A stretch of 64,000 nucleotides of DNA from contig CBFIBQ010000003.1 in the NCBI GenBank assembly GCA_965660875.1, positions 62,001 to 126,000 on the forward strand. Reading direction: 5' to 3'. The notes below the pieces were generated by a model. That model had not been told where the DNA came from and searched no databases. It saw only the letters and a list, made by a program, of their open reading frames with translations. Below, piece after piece: positions 50,300-58,931 of the stretch (its first letter is position 1; each line of letters begins with the position of its first letter). The translations under genes were made by a program, and so were the position numbers. This DNA comes from UBA6770 sp965660875. GTDB lineage: Bacteria; Bacteroidota; Bacteroidia; Flavobacteriales_G; Salibacteraceae.

Positions 50300-51310
50300 A
50301 TGAATTATACCCGTTTCTTTCAATTTGTTTTCGCCTGCTTACTGTGCTTATCGACTCAATCTATTTTGGCTCAATATTACTACAATGGTATGGATAGAAT
50401 TCCAGAAGAACGCGTTTACACCGATCTAAAATTCGCCAGTCAAGTTCCGGAACACGTGTATCATATTGATTTGCGCAATCGGAGATTATCCACTATTCCT
50501 GAAGAACTTTATAAATTTCCCAATCTTAGAAGCATCAATCTGAGCGGAAATACTATTGAAAAAGTTGAAATACGTCCGAGCAGTTTTCAAAATGTAGAGC
50601 TACTAGACCTTTCCAACAACAGGATTAACGAATTTGCTATTGGCAACAACAGCCTAACTTTTCTTAAAACATTAAACCTCGACAACAACAAACTGGTATA
50701 TTTTCCGCAGTTGGGTAACTTCAAGTTTGTTGTAGAGGAATTATCTATCCGGTATAACTTTATCGCACATATTCCTTTGGGGGAACTTTTTCCGTCTACA
50801 GTAAAAGTCCTTTCCTTAGATAACAACCCAATTAAAAACCATGAAGTAATATTCTCAGAGGGCACCCAAATAGAGGAACTCTATTTATATCAAACTGGAC
50901 TAAAAAAATTGCCAGAAAAATTAAGATTAGAGCGTTTATTTAAACTGAATATCGGCAACAATCCACTAGAATTCCAGTCATTTGAATCCAGTAACTACCC
51001 AAAGCTCGTGCACCTTGACATCAGCAACATGGATTTATCAAACACACTTCCTTTAACAGAGTTGAGGGAACTTAAGAAGTTGCACTACCTAAACATAGAA
51101 TCGTGCAAGTTGCATGAGTTATCGGAAATAATAGGAGAAATGAAAAGCCTCAAGGAAATTAACTTAATGGACAATAATCTATCCGAGCTACCCAATGCGT
51201 TCTATGATCTAAAACTCAAACAAATTAATTTGAAACGCAACCCTTTGAATTCAGCAACAAAAACTCAACTCAAAAAATCCTTTAAGAAAAGCAAGTTGGA
51301 ATTGGACTAG
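50300..51310 (+). CDS. Secreted leucine-rich repeat protein
   Basis: About 336 residues from the ATG at 50300 (signal peptide MNYTRFFQFVFACLLCLSTQ, in part, ending ILAQ); a longer frame from 50270 would run into the divergent gene. About nine leucine-rich repeats follow with the LxxLxLxxNxL pattern (LRSINLSGNTI, LLDLSNNRI, LKTLNLDNNKL, LSLDNNPI, LNIGNNPL, INLMDNNLSELP), giving a curved solenoid for protein binding at the cell surface or periplasm. No T9SS sorting domain or anchor is visible, so it may be periplasmic. Confidence 0.88.
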   Translation: MNYTRFFQFVFACLLCLSTQSILAQYYYNGMDRIPEERVYTDLKFASQVPEHVYHIDLRNRRLSTIPEELYKFPNLRSINLSGNTIEKVEIRPSSFQNVELLDLSNNRINEFAIGNNSLTFLKTLNLDNNKLVYFPQLGNFKFVVEELSIRYNFIAHIPLGELFPSTVKVLSLDNNPIKNHEVIFSEGTQIEELYLYQTGLKKLPEKLRLERLFKLNIGNNPLEFQSFESSNYPKLVHLDISNMDLSNTLPLTELRELKKLHYLNIESCKLHELSEIIGEMKSLKEINLMDNNLSELPNAFYDLKLKQINLKRNPLNSATKTQLKKSFKKSKLELD

Positions 51311-51312
51311 TT

Positions 51313-52221
51313 CTAATCGTGCCTTCCACCTCCAATTATTTTAAACACATGCAACAAGGCAGGAAACAGGGCATCCATAGTTTCACTTGCACCTTTAGTT
51401 GATCCCGGCACTGTTAAAACCACTGTACTTCCTGCTGTGCCAGCAACACCTCTTGACAACATTGAAAAAGGCGTTCTTTCTTGACCATAAGCTCTTGCAG
51501 CTTCCATTACCCCTTCAATTTCTCTATCAAGTAATGGTCGAACAGCATCAGGGGTTACATCACGAACAGACAGACCTGTCCCCCCCGTAAAAATCAATAA
51601 ATTGTGGTGGTTTTTGGACATTTTTACCCTAGTCTGAATTTCATCAATCTCATCTGGAATTATCTCATAATTATCAATTGTAACATCAAAAGATTTAAGT
51701 TTTTCGCAAATAGCTAACCCTGCCTTATCTTCTTTTTGGCCTTTGGAAATCGTATCACTGCATACGATAACCGAAGCGGTTAAATCCTTTCTAAACTTGT
51801 CTTTCCAATCGGTTTTTCCACCCTTTTTAGAAAGGAGCTTTATGTTGGAAATCTCTACTCCTTTGTCAATTGGCTTGAGCATATCGTACATGGTTAAAGC
51901 GACAACAGAAGCGCCATGCATGGCCTCTACCTCAACACCTGTTTTGTAAATTGTTTTTACGGTCATTACAATTTTAATGGTAAGTCCCTCAATTGTGTAT
52001 TCTATTCCCGTGTATTCGACAGGTAAAGGATGACAATCGGGTAACATTTCCCAAGTGCGTTTTACACCGAGAAGCCCAGCTGCTTTTGCCATGGAGAACA
52101 CATCTCCCTTTGGGACTTTTCCGTTTTCGATTGCTTCAATGGTTTCCCTTTTCGAAACCTTTACTTCTGCTTGTGCAGTGGCAATTCTTAGGGTGTTTGG
52201 TTTATGTGTAATGTCTACCAT
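51313..52221 (-). CDS. moaCB: Bifunctional molybdenum cofactor synthesis protein MoaC-MoaB
   Basis: This 302-residue fusion joins MoaC (about residues 1-145; FSMAKAAGLLGVKRT, the LPDCHPLPVEY active-site loop, GVEVEAMHGASVVALTMYDM, in part) to a MoaB/MogA domain (about 148-302; TGGTGLSVRDVTPDAVRPLLD, PGSTKGASETM). MoaC makes cyclic pyranopterin monophosphate with MoaA; MogA/MoaB adenylates molybdopterin. It is the last gene of the modE-tauE-mobA-moaD-moaE operon. moaA and moeA are not in the window. Confidence 0.92.
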   Translation of the reverse strand: MVDITHKPNTLRIATAQAEVKVSKRETIEAIENGKVPKGDVFSMAKAAGLLGVKRTWEMLPDCHPLPVEYTGIEYTIEGLTIKIVMTVKTIYKTGVEVEAMHGASVVALTMYDMLKPIDKGVEISNIKLLSKKGGKTDWKDKFRKDLTASVIVCSDTISKGQKEDKAGLAICEKLKSFDVTIDNYEIIPDEIDEIQTRVKMSKNHHNLLIFTGGTGLSVRDVTPDAVRPLLDREIEGVMEAARAYGQERTPFSMLSRGVAGTAGSTVVLTVPGSTKGASETMDALFPALLHVFKIIGGGRHD

Positions 52222-52233
52222 AGCACTGCTTTG

Positions 52234-52689
52234 TTATGAATTTACTTTCCATTGATGGCTATTGTCTTCAAAGATTTCCTTTCCGAAAATCGGGGCTTTT
52301 TCCTTTATCTCCTCCAAAATAAACCGGCATGCATCATTTGCCGCATTGCGGCGTGGAGAGGAAACAAAAATGAACAGACATATTTCACCGGCCTTCACCT
52401 TTCCTAAGCTGTGATAAATGTGCATGCAAGTCAGAGCATACTTTTCGAACGCTTGTTCTCGGATTTCAAACACCACCTGATTCGCCAACTCTTCGTTTGC
52501 GGTATATTCTATTGCGGCAACTGTTTTACCTTCAATTTCATCAGCTCGTACCTGGCCCATAAATATGCTATGCGCACCAATTTCTGTTTTGGTTTGATGG
52601 TTTGCGATAGACACACCAATAGATTCGGCGGATATTGCTCCGGGTTTAAAAATCGGTTTTGGTTTTCTCATTTTCTTTTCCATTGTCAT
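52234..52689 (-). CDS. moaE: Molybdopterin synthase large subunit
   Basis: This 151-residue protein has the MoaE signatures GAHSIFMGQVR, AIEYTANEE, CMHIYHSLGKVKAGE and VSSPRRNAANDACRFILEEIKEKAPIFGKEIF (in part; Lys and Arg of the active site). With MoaD it puts two sulfurs on cyclic pyranopterin to form molybdopterin. It starts 12 bases before the moaCB gene in the same operon and is separated from moaD by a repeat-bearing gap. Confidence 0.93.
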   Translation of the reverse strand: MTMEKKMRKPKPIFKPGAISAESIGVSIANHQTKTEIGAHSIFMGQVRADEIEGKTVAAIEYTANEELANQVVFEIREQAFEKYALTCMHIYHSLGKVKAGEICLFIFVSSPRRNAANDACRFILEEIKEKAPIFGKEIFEDNSHQWKVNS

Positions 52690-52705
52690 TCTATTTATCT
52701 GTTCG

Positions 52706-52811
52706 CGTCATTCCGTGAAAATAGCTGTGTTGGTTTTCAAAAGAAAACCTTTCCAAAGCTTCTATGCGGAATCTAAAGTCACAATAGATTCCCGCTTTCG
52801 CAGGAATGACG
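52706..52811. repeat. 106-bp palindromic repeat element in the moaD-moaE gap
   Basis: The ends are 9-bp perfect inverted repeats (CGTCATTCC at 52706-52714, GGAATGACG at 52803-52811). Inside are a second inverted pair (GCGGAATCTA near 52767 with TAGATTCCCGC near 52785) and a hairpin ATTCCCGC, TTTC, GCAGGAAT of a kind seen as dispersed repeats in many bacteria. A 13-base match to the left end lies at 44850. Confidence 0.65.
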
Positions 52812-52846
52812 ATAGTTTTATAATTACTAATAATAACCAATTTCAC

Positions 52847-53086
52847 TTACCCTCCAGAAAAAGGTGGAAGCACAGCTACTTCATCACCATTTTTCAAAAT
52901 TGTATCGTATGATTCAAACTTATTATTTACCGCTATTTTTAATTCTACTTTTTTCAATTCAGGTTGCTCTATTTTCAGACTTCTCACTAATTCACCAATT
53001 GAAATTTCATTATCAAACTCTATCGTTTTTTTAGCCGAGCCCACTAGTTCAGCCGTTTGCCCATAAAAAGTCAATGCTACTTTCAT
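52847..53086 (-). CDS. moaD: Molybdopterin synthase small subunit (MoaD)
   Basis: This 79-residue ubiquitin-like protein begins MKVALTFYGQTAELVG and ends in the required PPFSGG, whose last Gly carries the thiocarboxylate. It gives its sulfur to the pyranopterin in the MoaE complex after MoeB activation. The ATG overlaps the mobA stop by four bases. Confidence 0.92.
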   Translation of the reverse strand: MKVALTFYGQTAELVGSAKKTIEFDNEISIGELVRSLKIEQPELKKVELKIAVNNKFESYDTILKNGDEVAVLPPFSGG

Positions 53087-53640
53087 TTTGAAGCTAATTT
53101 TAAATCTTCTGGTGTATTAATGTTTTGAAAATAGTCACTCATTTCTTCAGGAAACGCAATAACCTCATTTTCAGACTCTTCCAAAAATCCAAATACAGAA
53201 CGCTTTCCGTTTTGAATATAATTCTCCAACTGTTCGACCAATTCAGTTGAATAAACCCCTATAAGTGGGAACTTTCTGTCACCAACCGCAGCGAATGAAA
53301 TTGTACCATCTTTTCTTTTAGATAGTAATTCTTCAATTATTTCTACGGTTACAAATGGTGCATCAACCGAAAGAAATAAAACCTGTTTGCCTTTCGATTT
53401 TTTTAAAGCAGAGTGAATACCTCCTAACGGCCCAATAGCTTCGTAATCGTCTGTGAGAACTGGAAGTCCAAATTGAATGTATTGTTTATTGGAGGTAGCA
53501 ATTGAAATAGAAGAAAATCGTTCTGAGAACGTATCGATTAGATGCTCAATCATGGGTTTTCCTTTTAACTCCAGCAATCCCTTATCGGTTCCCATTCTCG
53601 AACTTTCACCCCCCGCTAATATGACTAATTCAATATCCAT
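53083..53640 (-). CDS. mobA: Molybdenum cofactor guanylyltransferase
   Basis: About 185 residues from the ATG at 53640, where the family begins (MDIELVILAGGESSRMGTDK); the longer frame to 53844 is an open stretch across the previous gene and has no family likeness. The nucleotide-binding L-A-G-G-x-S-x-R-M-G-x-D-K is complete, followed by LSVDAPFV for metal binding. It links GMP to molybdopterin, giving the bis-MGD form used by the DMSO reductase family. The stop of the preceding tauE-like gene overlaps its ATG by one base. Confidence 0.92.
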   Translation of the reverse strand: MDIELVILAGGESSRMGTDKGLLELKGKPMIEHLIDTFSERFSSISIATSNKQYIQFGLPVLTDDYEAIGPLGGIHSALKKSKGKQVLFLSVDAPFVTVEIIEELLSKRKDGTISFAAVGDRKFPLIGVYSTELVEQLENYIQNGKRSVFGFLEESENEVIAFPEEMSDYFQNINTPEDLKLASK

Positions 53641-54365
53641 TAAAAGAAAATGAGTTTCGCGGACGCCATAACCAAGACTCCGGTTAGAACGTACGATAGC
53701 CTTCTGATATTCAACACCGAAGCTCCAAAATGTGCTCCAGCAAAACCACCCACTATTGCCAAAGCAACGACTAAAATAAAATTGGGTTCTAAGTGAATTC
53801 CGGATACTGACAAACCAATAAACCCAGCGAGTGAGTTCACCCAAATAAAAAGTGCTGAAACCGCGGCGGTTTGTTTGACGTTAGCCCAACCAAAAACCAA
53901 AATCAACGGAGAAAGAATTATACCTCCACCGATACCGATTAGCCCTGAGAAGAAGCCTATTAATGCTCCTGATAAAAGCCCATAAACTAAAGGAATAGCA
54001 TTAGTTGATTCATTTCCCGTTTTTGGATTCCACAACATTCGGGCGATTGCAAATAAAAGTAACACACCCAGTATTTTCTTGTACAACTCTCCGTCAACAT
54101 TCAAATAGCCTCCTATAAATGCTGAGGGAATTGAAGTAATAATAAATGGGTAAAACAATCGCCATTTAAAATGTCCCTTGCGCTTAAACTGGATAAATGC
54201 GATTCCGGCAACAAATAGGTTTAAAAGCAACGCCGTAGGTTTCATGTACATTGCAGAGACCCCAAATAGGGCCATAAGCGCCAAATAACCGCTAGCTCCC
54301 CCATGACCAACCGAAGCGTATAAAAACGCGACAAAAGGAAGTAATATGTACAGGGCTAATTCCAT
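53640..54365 (-). CDS. TSUP family membrane transporter (TauE/SafE-like)
   Basis: This 241-residue polytopic protein has about seven to eight membrane helices and the family hallmark of two Gly-rich loops: VGHGGASGYLALMALFGV near the N-terminus and GLIGIGGGIILSPLILVFGWANVKQTAAVSALFIWVNSLAG (in part) in the second half. Members export sulfite, sulfoacetate or related sulfur compounds. It sits between the modE-like gene and mobA with one-base overlaps on both sides, so it is co-expressed with cofactor synthesis; import or export of a sulfur species or oxyanion is plausible. Confidence 0.9.
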   Translation of the reverse strand: MELALYILLPFVAFLYASVGHGGASGYLALMALFGVSAMYMKPTALLLNLFVAGIAFIQFKRKGHFKWRLFYPFIITSIPSAFIGGYLNVDGELYKKILGVLLLFAIARMLWNPKTGNESTNAIPLVYGLLSGALIGFFSGLIGIGGGIILSPLILVFGWANVKQTAAVSALFIWVNSLAGFIGLSVSGIHLEPNFILVVALAIVGGFAGAHFGASVLNIRRLSYVLTGVLVMASAKLIFF

Positions 54366-54691
54366 TAATCTAGTTGCTCTGATTGCGATTTAAAAAACTG
54401 TTGGGTGTTCGTTTCGACTTGTCGAAATTTTTGAATCATCTCTTTTCCAAAATCCGTTACTTGAGTTCCTCCTCCTCCTTTACCTCCGCTCACTTTTTCT
54501 ACTAACGGCTTCTCAGCAACTGCGTTCATAGAATCTACGAGTTTCCAAGCCTTTTTATAGGACATATTCAGCGACTTACATGCACTATTAATAGAACCAT
54601 CAATTAGAATTTGCTCTAGCAAACGCACACGACCAACACCCAAAACTATTTGGTGGTTGTGCTCTAACCATATTCTGCCTTTTACTTCCAT
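54365..54691 (-). CDS. Short ModE-like regulator (DNA-binding domain only)
   Basis: This 108-residue protein has a winged helix of the ModE/LysR type: LLEQILIDGSINSACKSLNMSYKKAWKLVDSMN (in part), then GGKGGGGTQVTDFG, the wing signature of ModE N-domains. The TOBE/molybdopterin-binding domains that sense molybdate in E. coli ModE are absent. It is the first gene of the moco operon and a perfect ModE-box palindrome lies four bases before its ATG. How it senses molybdate, or whether it does, is not readable. Confidence 0.88.
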   Translation of the reverse strand: MEVKGRIWLEHNHQIVLGVGRVRLLEQILIDGSINSACKSLNMSYKKAWKLVDSMNAVAEKPLVEKVSGGKGGGGTQVTDFGKEMIQKFRQVETNTQQFFKSQSEQLD

Positions 54692-54694
54692 GAA

Positions 54695-54724
54695 TATCGT
54701 TATATCCTAGCAAATATAACGATA
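54695..54724. promoter_or_regulatory. ModE box upstream of the moco operon
   Basis: TATCGTTATAT, eight bases, ATATAACGATA: an 11-bp perfect inverted repeat at 54695-54705 and 54714-54724. E. coli ModE recognises sites of the form CGTTATATA, a spacer, TATATAACG, which this matches closely. It lies four bases before the ATG at 54691, so binding would block transcription start or early elongation. Confidence 0.88.
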
Positions 54725-54732
54725 GTAAAAGG

Positions 54733-54763
54733 CAAAAAAAAGCCCCAGAAAAATCTGAGGCTT
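54733..54763 (-). terminator. Terminator of gltA
   Basis: On the minus strand AAGCCTCAGA, TTTT, TCTGGGGCTT is followed by eight T. It lies 24 bases past the gltA stop, and the same gap holds the ModE box of the next operon. Confidence 0.87.
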
Positions 54764-54786
54764 CTAAATCTCATGATTTAAACAAC

Positions 54787-56076
54787 CTACTTTCTATCAC
54801 CCATATTTACAAAATCACGGTGATTGGCACCGGTGTAAATTTGTCTTGGACGACCAATAGGTTCGTTGTTCTCTCTCATTTCTTTCCATTGTGCAATCCA
54901 ACCTGGTAAACGTCCTAATGCGAACATTACAGTAAACATCTGTGTTGGAATTCCCATTGCTCTGTAAATGATACCAGAGTAGAAATCAACGTTTGGATAC
55001 AACTTTCTTTCTACGAAGTATGGGTCTTTAAGCGCAACTTCTTCTAATCCCTTAGCAATTTCAAGAACCGGGTCATTAACACCCAATTTGGCCAATACCG
55101 AATCAGCAGCTTTCTTGATAATCTTAGCTCTAGGGTCAAAGTTCTTATAAACTCTGTGACCAAATCCCATTAAACGGAACGGGTCATTTTTGTCTTTTGC
55201 CTTAGCCATGTATTTTTCTACATCGCCTCCGTCAGCTCTAATTGCTTCCAGCATTTCTATTACTGCTTGGTTAGCACCACCGTGCAATGGTCCCCAAAGC
55301 GCAGAAATACCTGCAGATACAGAAGAATACAAACTAGCGTGACTTGAGCCTACAATTCTTACCGTTGAAGTAGAACAGTTTTGCTCGTGCTCAGCGTGTA
55401 AGATTAACAACTTGTTTAGTGCATCAGATAATACTGAATCCGTTTTGTATTGCTCAGAAGGAATTGCGAACATCATTCTCAGGAAATTTGAGCAGTAATC
55501 CAACTCATTGTCTGGATAATTTACTGGATGTCCGATTTCGTTTTTAAATGCCCAAGAAGCCAAGGTTGGCATCTTAGCCAAGATTCTGATAATGCTCAAA
55601 TGAACTTCTTCAGAAGAACGATTTGGATCTAATGATTCAGGGTAAAATGCTGTAAGGGAAGAAATCAACGAAGAAAGAACACCCATTGGATGAGCTTTTG
55701 AAGGGAAACCATCAAGTATGTTTTTGATTTCCTCGTGCACTAAGGTATGCTCAGTAATTTCTTTGCAAAACTCTTCGTATTGTGTTTTGTTTGGTAATTC
55801 GCCGTGAATGATCAAATAGGTAACCTCAAGGAAGGAAGCGTTTTCAGCTAACTCTTCAATCGAATACCCTCGGTATCTTAAAATCCCATTTTCTCCGTCA
55901 AGATAAGTAATCGCACTTTTTGTGGAACCAGTATTTTTAAACCCGGGGTCAAGTGTAATTAAGCCTGATTGCGCACGCAATTTGCTGATATCAATTCCCT
56001 TTTCGTTCTCTGTTCCCTCTACTACTGGTAATTCGTATGATTTACCTTCGTACGTTAGTGTAGCCTTATCTGACAT
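54787..56076 (-). CDS. gltA: Citrate synthase
   Basis: This 429-residue protein is the hexameric type II citrate synthase. Active-site residues appear in HAEHEQNCSTSTVR (His), GPLHGGANQAV (His) and MGFGHRVYKNFDPRA (quoted in part), with an Asp in the last third. It condenses acetyl-CoA and oxaloacetate at the entry of the TCA cycle, where carbon from beta-oxidation and methylmalonyl-CoA would go. It follows eno by about 100 bases on the same strand, with its own terminator. Confidence 0.96.
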   Translation of the reverse strand: MSDKATLTYEGKSYELPVVEGTENEKGIDISKLRAQSGLITLDPGFKNTGSTKSAITYLDGENGILRYRGYSIEELAENASFLEVTYLIIHGELPNKTQYEEFCKEITEHTLVHEEIKNILDGFPSKAHPMGVLSSLISSLTAFYPESLDPNRSSEEVHLSIIRILAKMPTLASWAFKNEIGHPVNYPDNELDYCSNFLRMMFAIPSEQYKTDSVLSDALNKLLILHAEHEQNCSTSTVRIVGSSHASLYSSVSAGISALWGPLHGGANQAVIEMLEAIRADGGDVEKYMAKAKDKNDPFRLMGFGHRVYKNFDPRAKIIKKAADSVLAKLGVNDPVLEIAKGLEEVALKDPYFVERKLYPNVDFYSGIIYRAMGIPTQMFTVMFALGRLPGWIAQWKEMRENNEPIGRPRQIYTGANHRDFVNMGDRK

Positions 56077-56182
56077 TTTATACTATTAATTTAAGATTTC
56101 TATGAATACAAGCCTAAACCCCTTATGTTTACACTTCGTGCGAAAATACATCGGAGCGTTTGTAATTCCTAGTACCGAAATC

Positions 56183-57466
56183 CTATAAATATTTAAAATT
56201 TTTCCCAGGAAAATATGCAACATCTCCAAGGTTTTGTTCGATACGCAATAACTGATTGTATTTTGCTATTCGATCGCTTCTTGAGGCAGAACCAGTCTTG
56301 ATTTGCCCCGTATTTAAAGCAACCGCCAAGTCTGCGATGGTAGTATCTTCAGTTTCACCAGAACGGTGGCTCATCACCGACGAGTAGGAATGGCTTGACG
56401 CCAAACTTACCGCTTCAATAGTTTCAGTAAGGGTTCCGATTTGATTTACTTTAATTAGGATAGAATTCGCTACCGACTGGTCTATTCCTTGTTGCAATCG
56501 ATTCGTATTTGTTACAAATAAATCGTCACCAACCAACTGGCATTTTCTTCCAACTTTGTCAGTCAATGATTTCCAGCCCGTCCAATCGTCTTCAGCCATT
56601 CCGTCTTCGATAGAAACAATAGGGTATTTATTTACCCAATCCGTCCAGTACTGAGCCATTTCTTCTGAAGCTAGTTTACGCCCATCGCTTTTGTGAAAAT
56701 GGTAAACGTTTTCTTTGGTATCGAAAAACTCACTGGAAGCTGGGTCTAATGCAATGTAAATATCTTCTCCTGGCTTGTACCCAGCCGCCTCAATTGCTTT
56801 TAATACAAACTCTATAGCTTCCTCATTTGAGCCCAAGTTTGGTGCAAAACCGCCTTCGTCACCAACATTTGTTGAGTAGCCCGATTTCTTCAATTCTGCC
56901 TTGAGCGCATGAAATACTTCAACGCCCATTCTCAAAGACTCAGAGAAAGTATCCGCACCAAATGGCATGACCATAAATTCTTGAAAATCGATTTTGTTAT
57001 CGGCATGAGAACCCCCATTCAGGATATTCATCATTGGAACGGGCAGCGTTCTGGCATTTGCGCCTCCTACATATCGATACAACGGCATTCCATGATCCAT
57101 AGCAGCCGCTTTTGCACAAGCCAATGAAACTCCCAGAATGGCATTTGCACCCAGGTTTGCCTTATTAGCAGTACCATCTAGCTCAAGCATAATTTTATCG
57201 ATTTCCGCTTGATTCGTAACGTCAATTCCAGCAAGTGCCTCGTATATTTTCTCAACGTTTTCTACCGCCTTTAAAACACCTTTTCCAAGATAGTCTCGAC
57301 TTTCCGAATCTCTCAATTCTACCGCCTCATGCACACCTGTTGAAGCACCACTTGGCACTGCCGCACGGCCTTTAGCTCCGGTATCGGTCATTACATCAAC
57401 CTCTACCGTTGGATTTCCTCTAGAATCTAAAACCTGACGTGCTACGATATCTACTATTACACTCAT
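56183..57466 (-). CDS. eno: Enolase
   Basis: This 427-residue protein is complete: ARQVLDSRGNPTVEVDV at the N-terminus, ASTGVHEAVELRD (loop Ser/His), SIEDGMAEDDW (Mg ligands) and ILIKVNQIGTLTET with the catalytic Lys. It turns 2-phosphoglycerate into phosphoenolpyruvate. It follows carA with two bases between them, as in many Bacteroidota. Confidence 0.97.
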   Translation of the reverse strand: MSVIVDIVARQVLDSRGNPTVEVDVMTDTGAKGRAAVPSGASTGVHEAVELRDSESRDYLGKGVLKAVENVEKIYEALAGIDVTNQAEIDKIMLELDGTANKANLGANAILGVSLACAKAAAMDHGMPLYRYVGGANARTLPVPMMNILNGGSHADNKIDFQEFMVMPFGADTFSESLRMGVEVFHALKAELKKSGYSTNVGDEGGFAPNLGSNEEAIEFVLKAIEAAGYKPGEDIYIALDPASSEFFDTKENVYHFHKSDGRKLASEEMAQYWTDWVNKYPIVSIEDGMAEDDWTGWKSLTDKVGRKCQLVGDDLFVTNTNRLQQGIDQSVANSILIKVNQIGTLTETIEAVSLASSHSYSSVMSHRSGETEDTTIADLAVALNTGQIKTGSASRSDRIAKYNQLLRIEQNLGDVAYFPGKNFKYL

Positions 57467-57468
57467 TA

Positions 57469-58587
57469 TTATGCTTTTACTGCTTTACTTTCTTTTATAT
57501 TTTCTATAAACTGGTCGAATAGGTATCTGGAATCGTTTGGTCCTGCGGAAGACTCAGGGTGAAACTGAACTGAAAATGCGTTCTTATTATCCAAACGTAT
57601 TCCGGCAAGTGAATTGTCATTCAAATGCTTATGCGTAATGGTAATTCCTTCGGTTTGTTCTGCCGAATCCCAATCTACGACGAAACCATGGTTTTGTGAG
57701 GTTACTTCGCATTTTGTTGTCTCTATATTCTGAACCGGGTGATTTACACCTCTATGTCCGTTGTGCATTTTCTTTGTCGTTAGACCCTGTGATAATGCCA
57801 ATATTTGGTGTCCTAAACAAATACCAAAAACAGGTATTCCGGTATCTACGATATTTTTAATGGTTTCGATTTCGTTTGGCATAGCTGAAGGGTCACCAGG
57901 ACCATTCGAAAGCATAATACCATCTGGGTCATTAGCTAAAACTTCATCCATTGTAGCGTTGTATGGGAACACTTGCAAGTAACACCCGCGTTCTTCCAAA
58001 CATCTTAAGATATTAAGCTTCACACCGTAATCGATTACAGAAATTTTGTGCGGTGCATTCTCGTCCCCAAAAAAGTAAGGTTCCTTAGTTGAAACTTTAG
58101 AAGACAACTCCAAACCCTCCATACTTGGCACGTCAGAGAGCTGCTTCTTCAATTGCTCAATATCAAGATTATCGGAGGATACTATGGCGTTCATAGCTCC
58201 TGAGGATCTAATGTGTCGTGTGAGTGCTCTTGTATCCACGTCAGATATCCCCACCTTGTTATCCTTTTCAAAATAACCTTGTAAGGAATCATTAGCTCCT
58301 GGTCTTGAATAATGCTGTGAAAACTTCTTACAAACTAGCCCTTCAATTTTTATTGATTGTGATTCTACTTCACTGTCTTTTACTCCGTAGTTACCAACAT
58401 GCGAAGGAGTGAGTACCAAAATTTGACCGTAATAAGAAGGGTCCGTGAAGATTTCTTGATAGCCATAGACTCCTGTGTTAAATGCAATTTCACCGGTAGC
58501 AGTCCCAATTGCACCAACTGCGAAACCCTTAAAGACAGTTCCGTCTTCTAGTAAAAGCACTGCTTCTTTCTTTTCTTCGTACTTCAT
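57469..58587 (-). CDS. carA: Carbamoyl-phosphate synthase small subunit
   Basis: This 372-residue glutamine amidotransferase has the N-terminal CarA domain (LLEDGTVFKGFAVGA; TGEIAFNTGVYGYQEIFTDPSY, in part) and a class I GATase domain with the catalytic Cys in GICLGHQI and His-Glu in QFHPESSAGP. It supplies ammonia for carbamoyl phosphate used in arginine and pyrimidine synthesis. The carB subunit is not in the window. Confidence 0.96.
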   Translation of the reverse strand: MKYEEKKEAVLLLEDGTVFKGFAVGAIGTATGEIAFNTGVYGYQEIFTDPSYYGQILVLTPSHVGNYGVKDSEVESQSIKIEGLVCKKFSQHYSRPGANDSLQGYFEKDNKVGISDVDTRALTRHIRSSGAMNAIVSSDNLDIEQLKKQLSDVPSMEGLELSSKVSTKEPYFFGDENAPHKISVIDYGVKLNILRCLEERGCYLQVFPYNATMDEVLANDPDGIMLSNGPGDPSAMPNEIETIKNIVDTGIPVFGICLGHQILALSQGLTTKKMHNGHRGVNHPVQNIETTKCEVTSQNHGFVVDWDSAEQTEGITITHKHLNDNSLAGIRLDNKNAFSVQFHPESSAGPNDSRYLFDQFIENIKESKAVKA

Positions 58588-58931
58588 GTATTCGTTTGTT
58601 TACTTTTCTTTAAAGGCTTAATACTCCTTTTTAAAGCCGTTTTATTGCCTATAAAGTTGGCTGTCCAAATTACTATATGAGTTTTGGTTTAAAGCACCAA
58701 AGCACAGATAGTTATTTACACGTATTGAACAACCTTTTAAAGGTTTAATGTCAAATGTGATCAGTGATTAAAGCTCTCGAACAAATCAACTAACCATTGC
58801 AGACAATTGGTGATCCCTGTCCTGTATATTAATCGATAAAAGGTTTTTAAACTTCATTTTTAATCAAAAAAAAAGGATAAGACTGCTACAGCCTTATCCT
58901 TTTTGAAGTTTATTTATAACAATGATTCAAT
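58588..58931. other. 344-base gap between carA and rplQ
   Basis: It holds the terminator of the ribosomal operon at 58866-58905 and presumably the promoter of carA. No gene is seen. Confidence 0.5.
58866..58905 (-). terminator. Terminator of the rpoA-rplQ operon
   Basis: On the minus strand AAAAAGGATAAGGC, a short loop, and GTCTTATCCTTTTTTTTT form a long stem with a T-run, just past the rplQ stop at 58932. Confidence 0.85.

Noticed and set aside
53641..53844. N-terminal extension of mobA by 68 residues
   Set aside because: The extra part overlaps the TSUP gene and has no family likeness; MobA begins at MDIELVILAGG, where the start codon overlaps the TSUP stop by one base.
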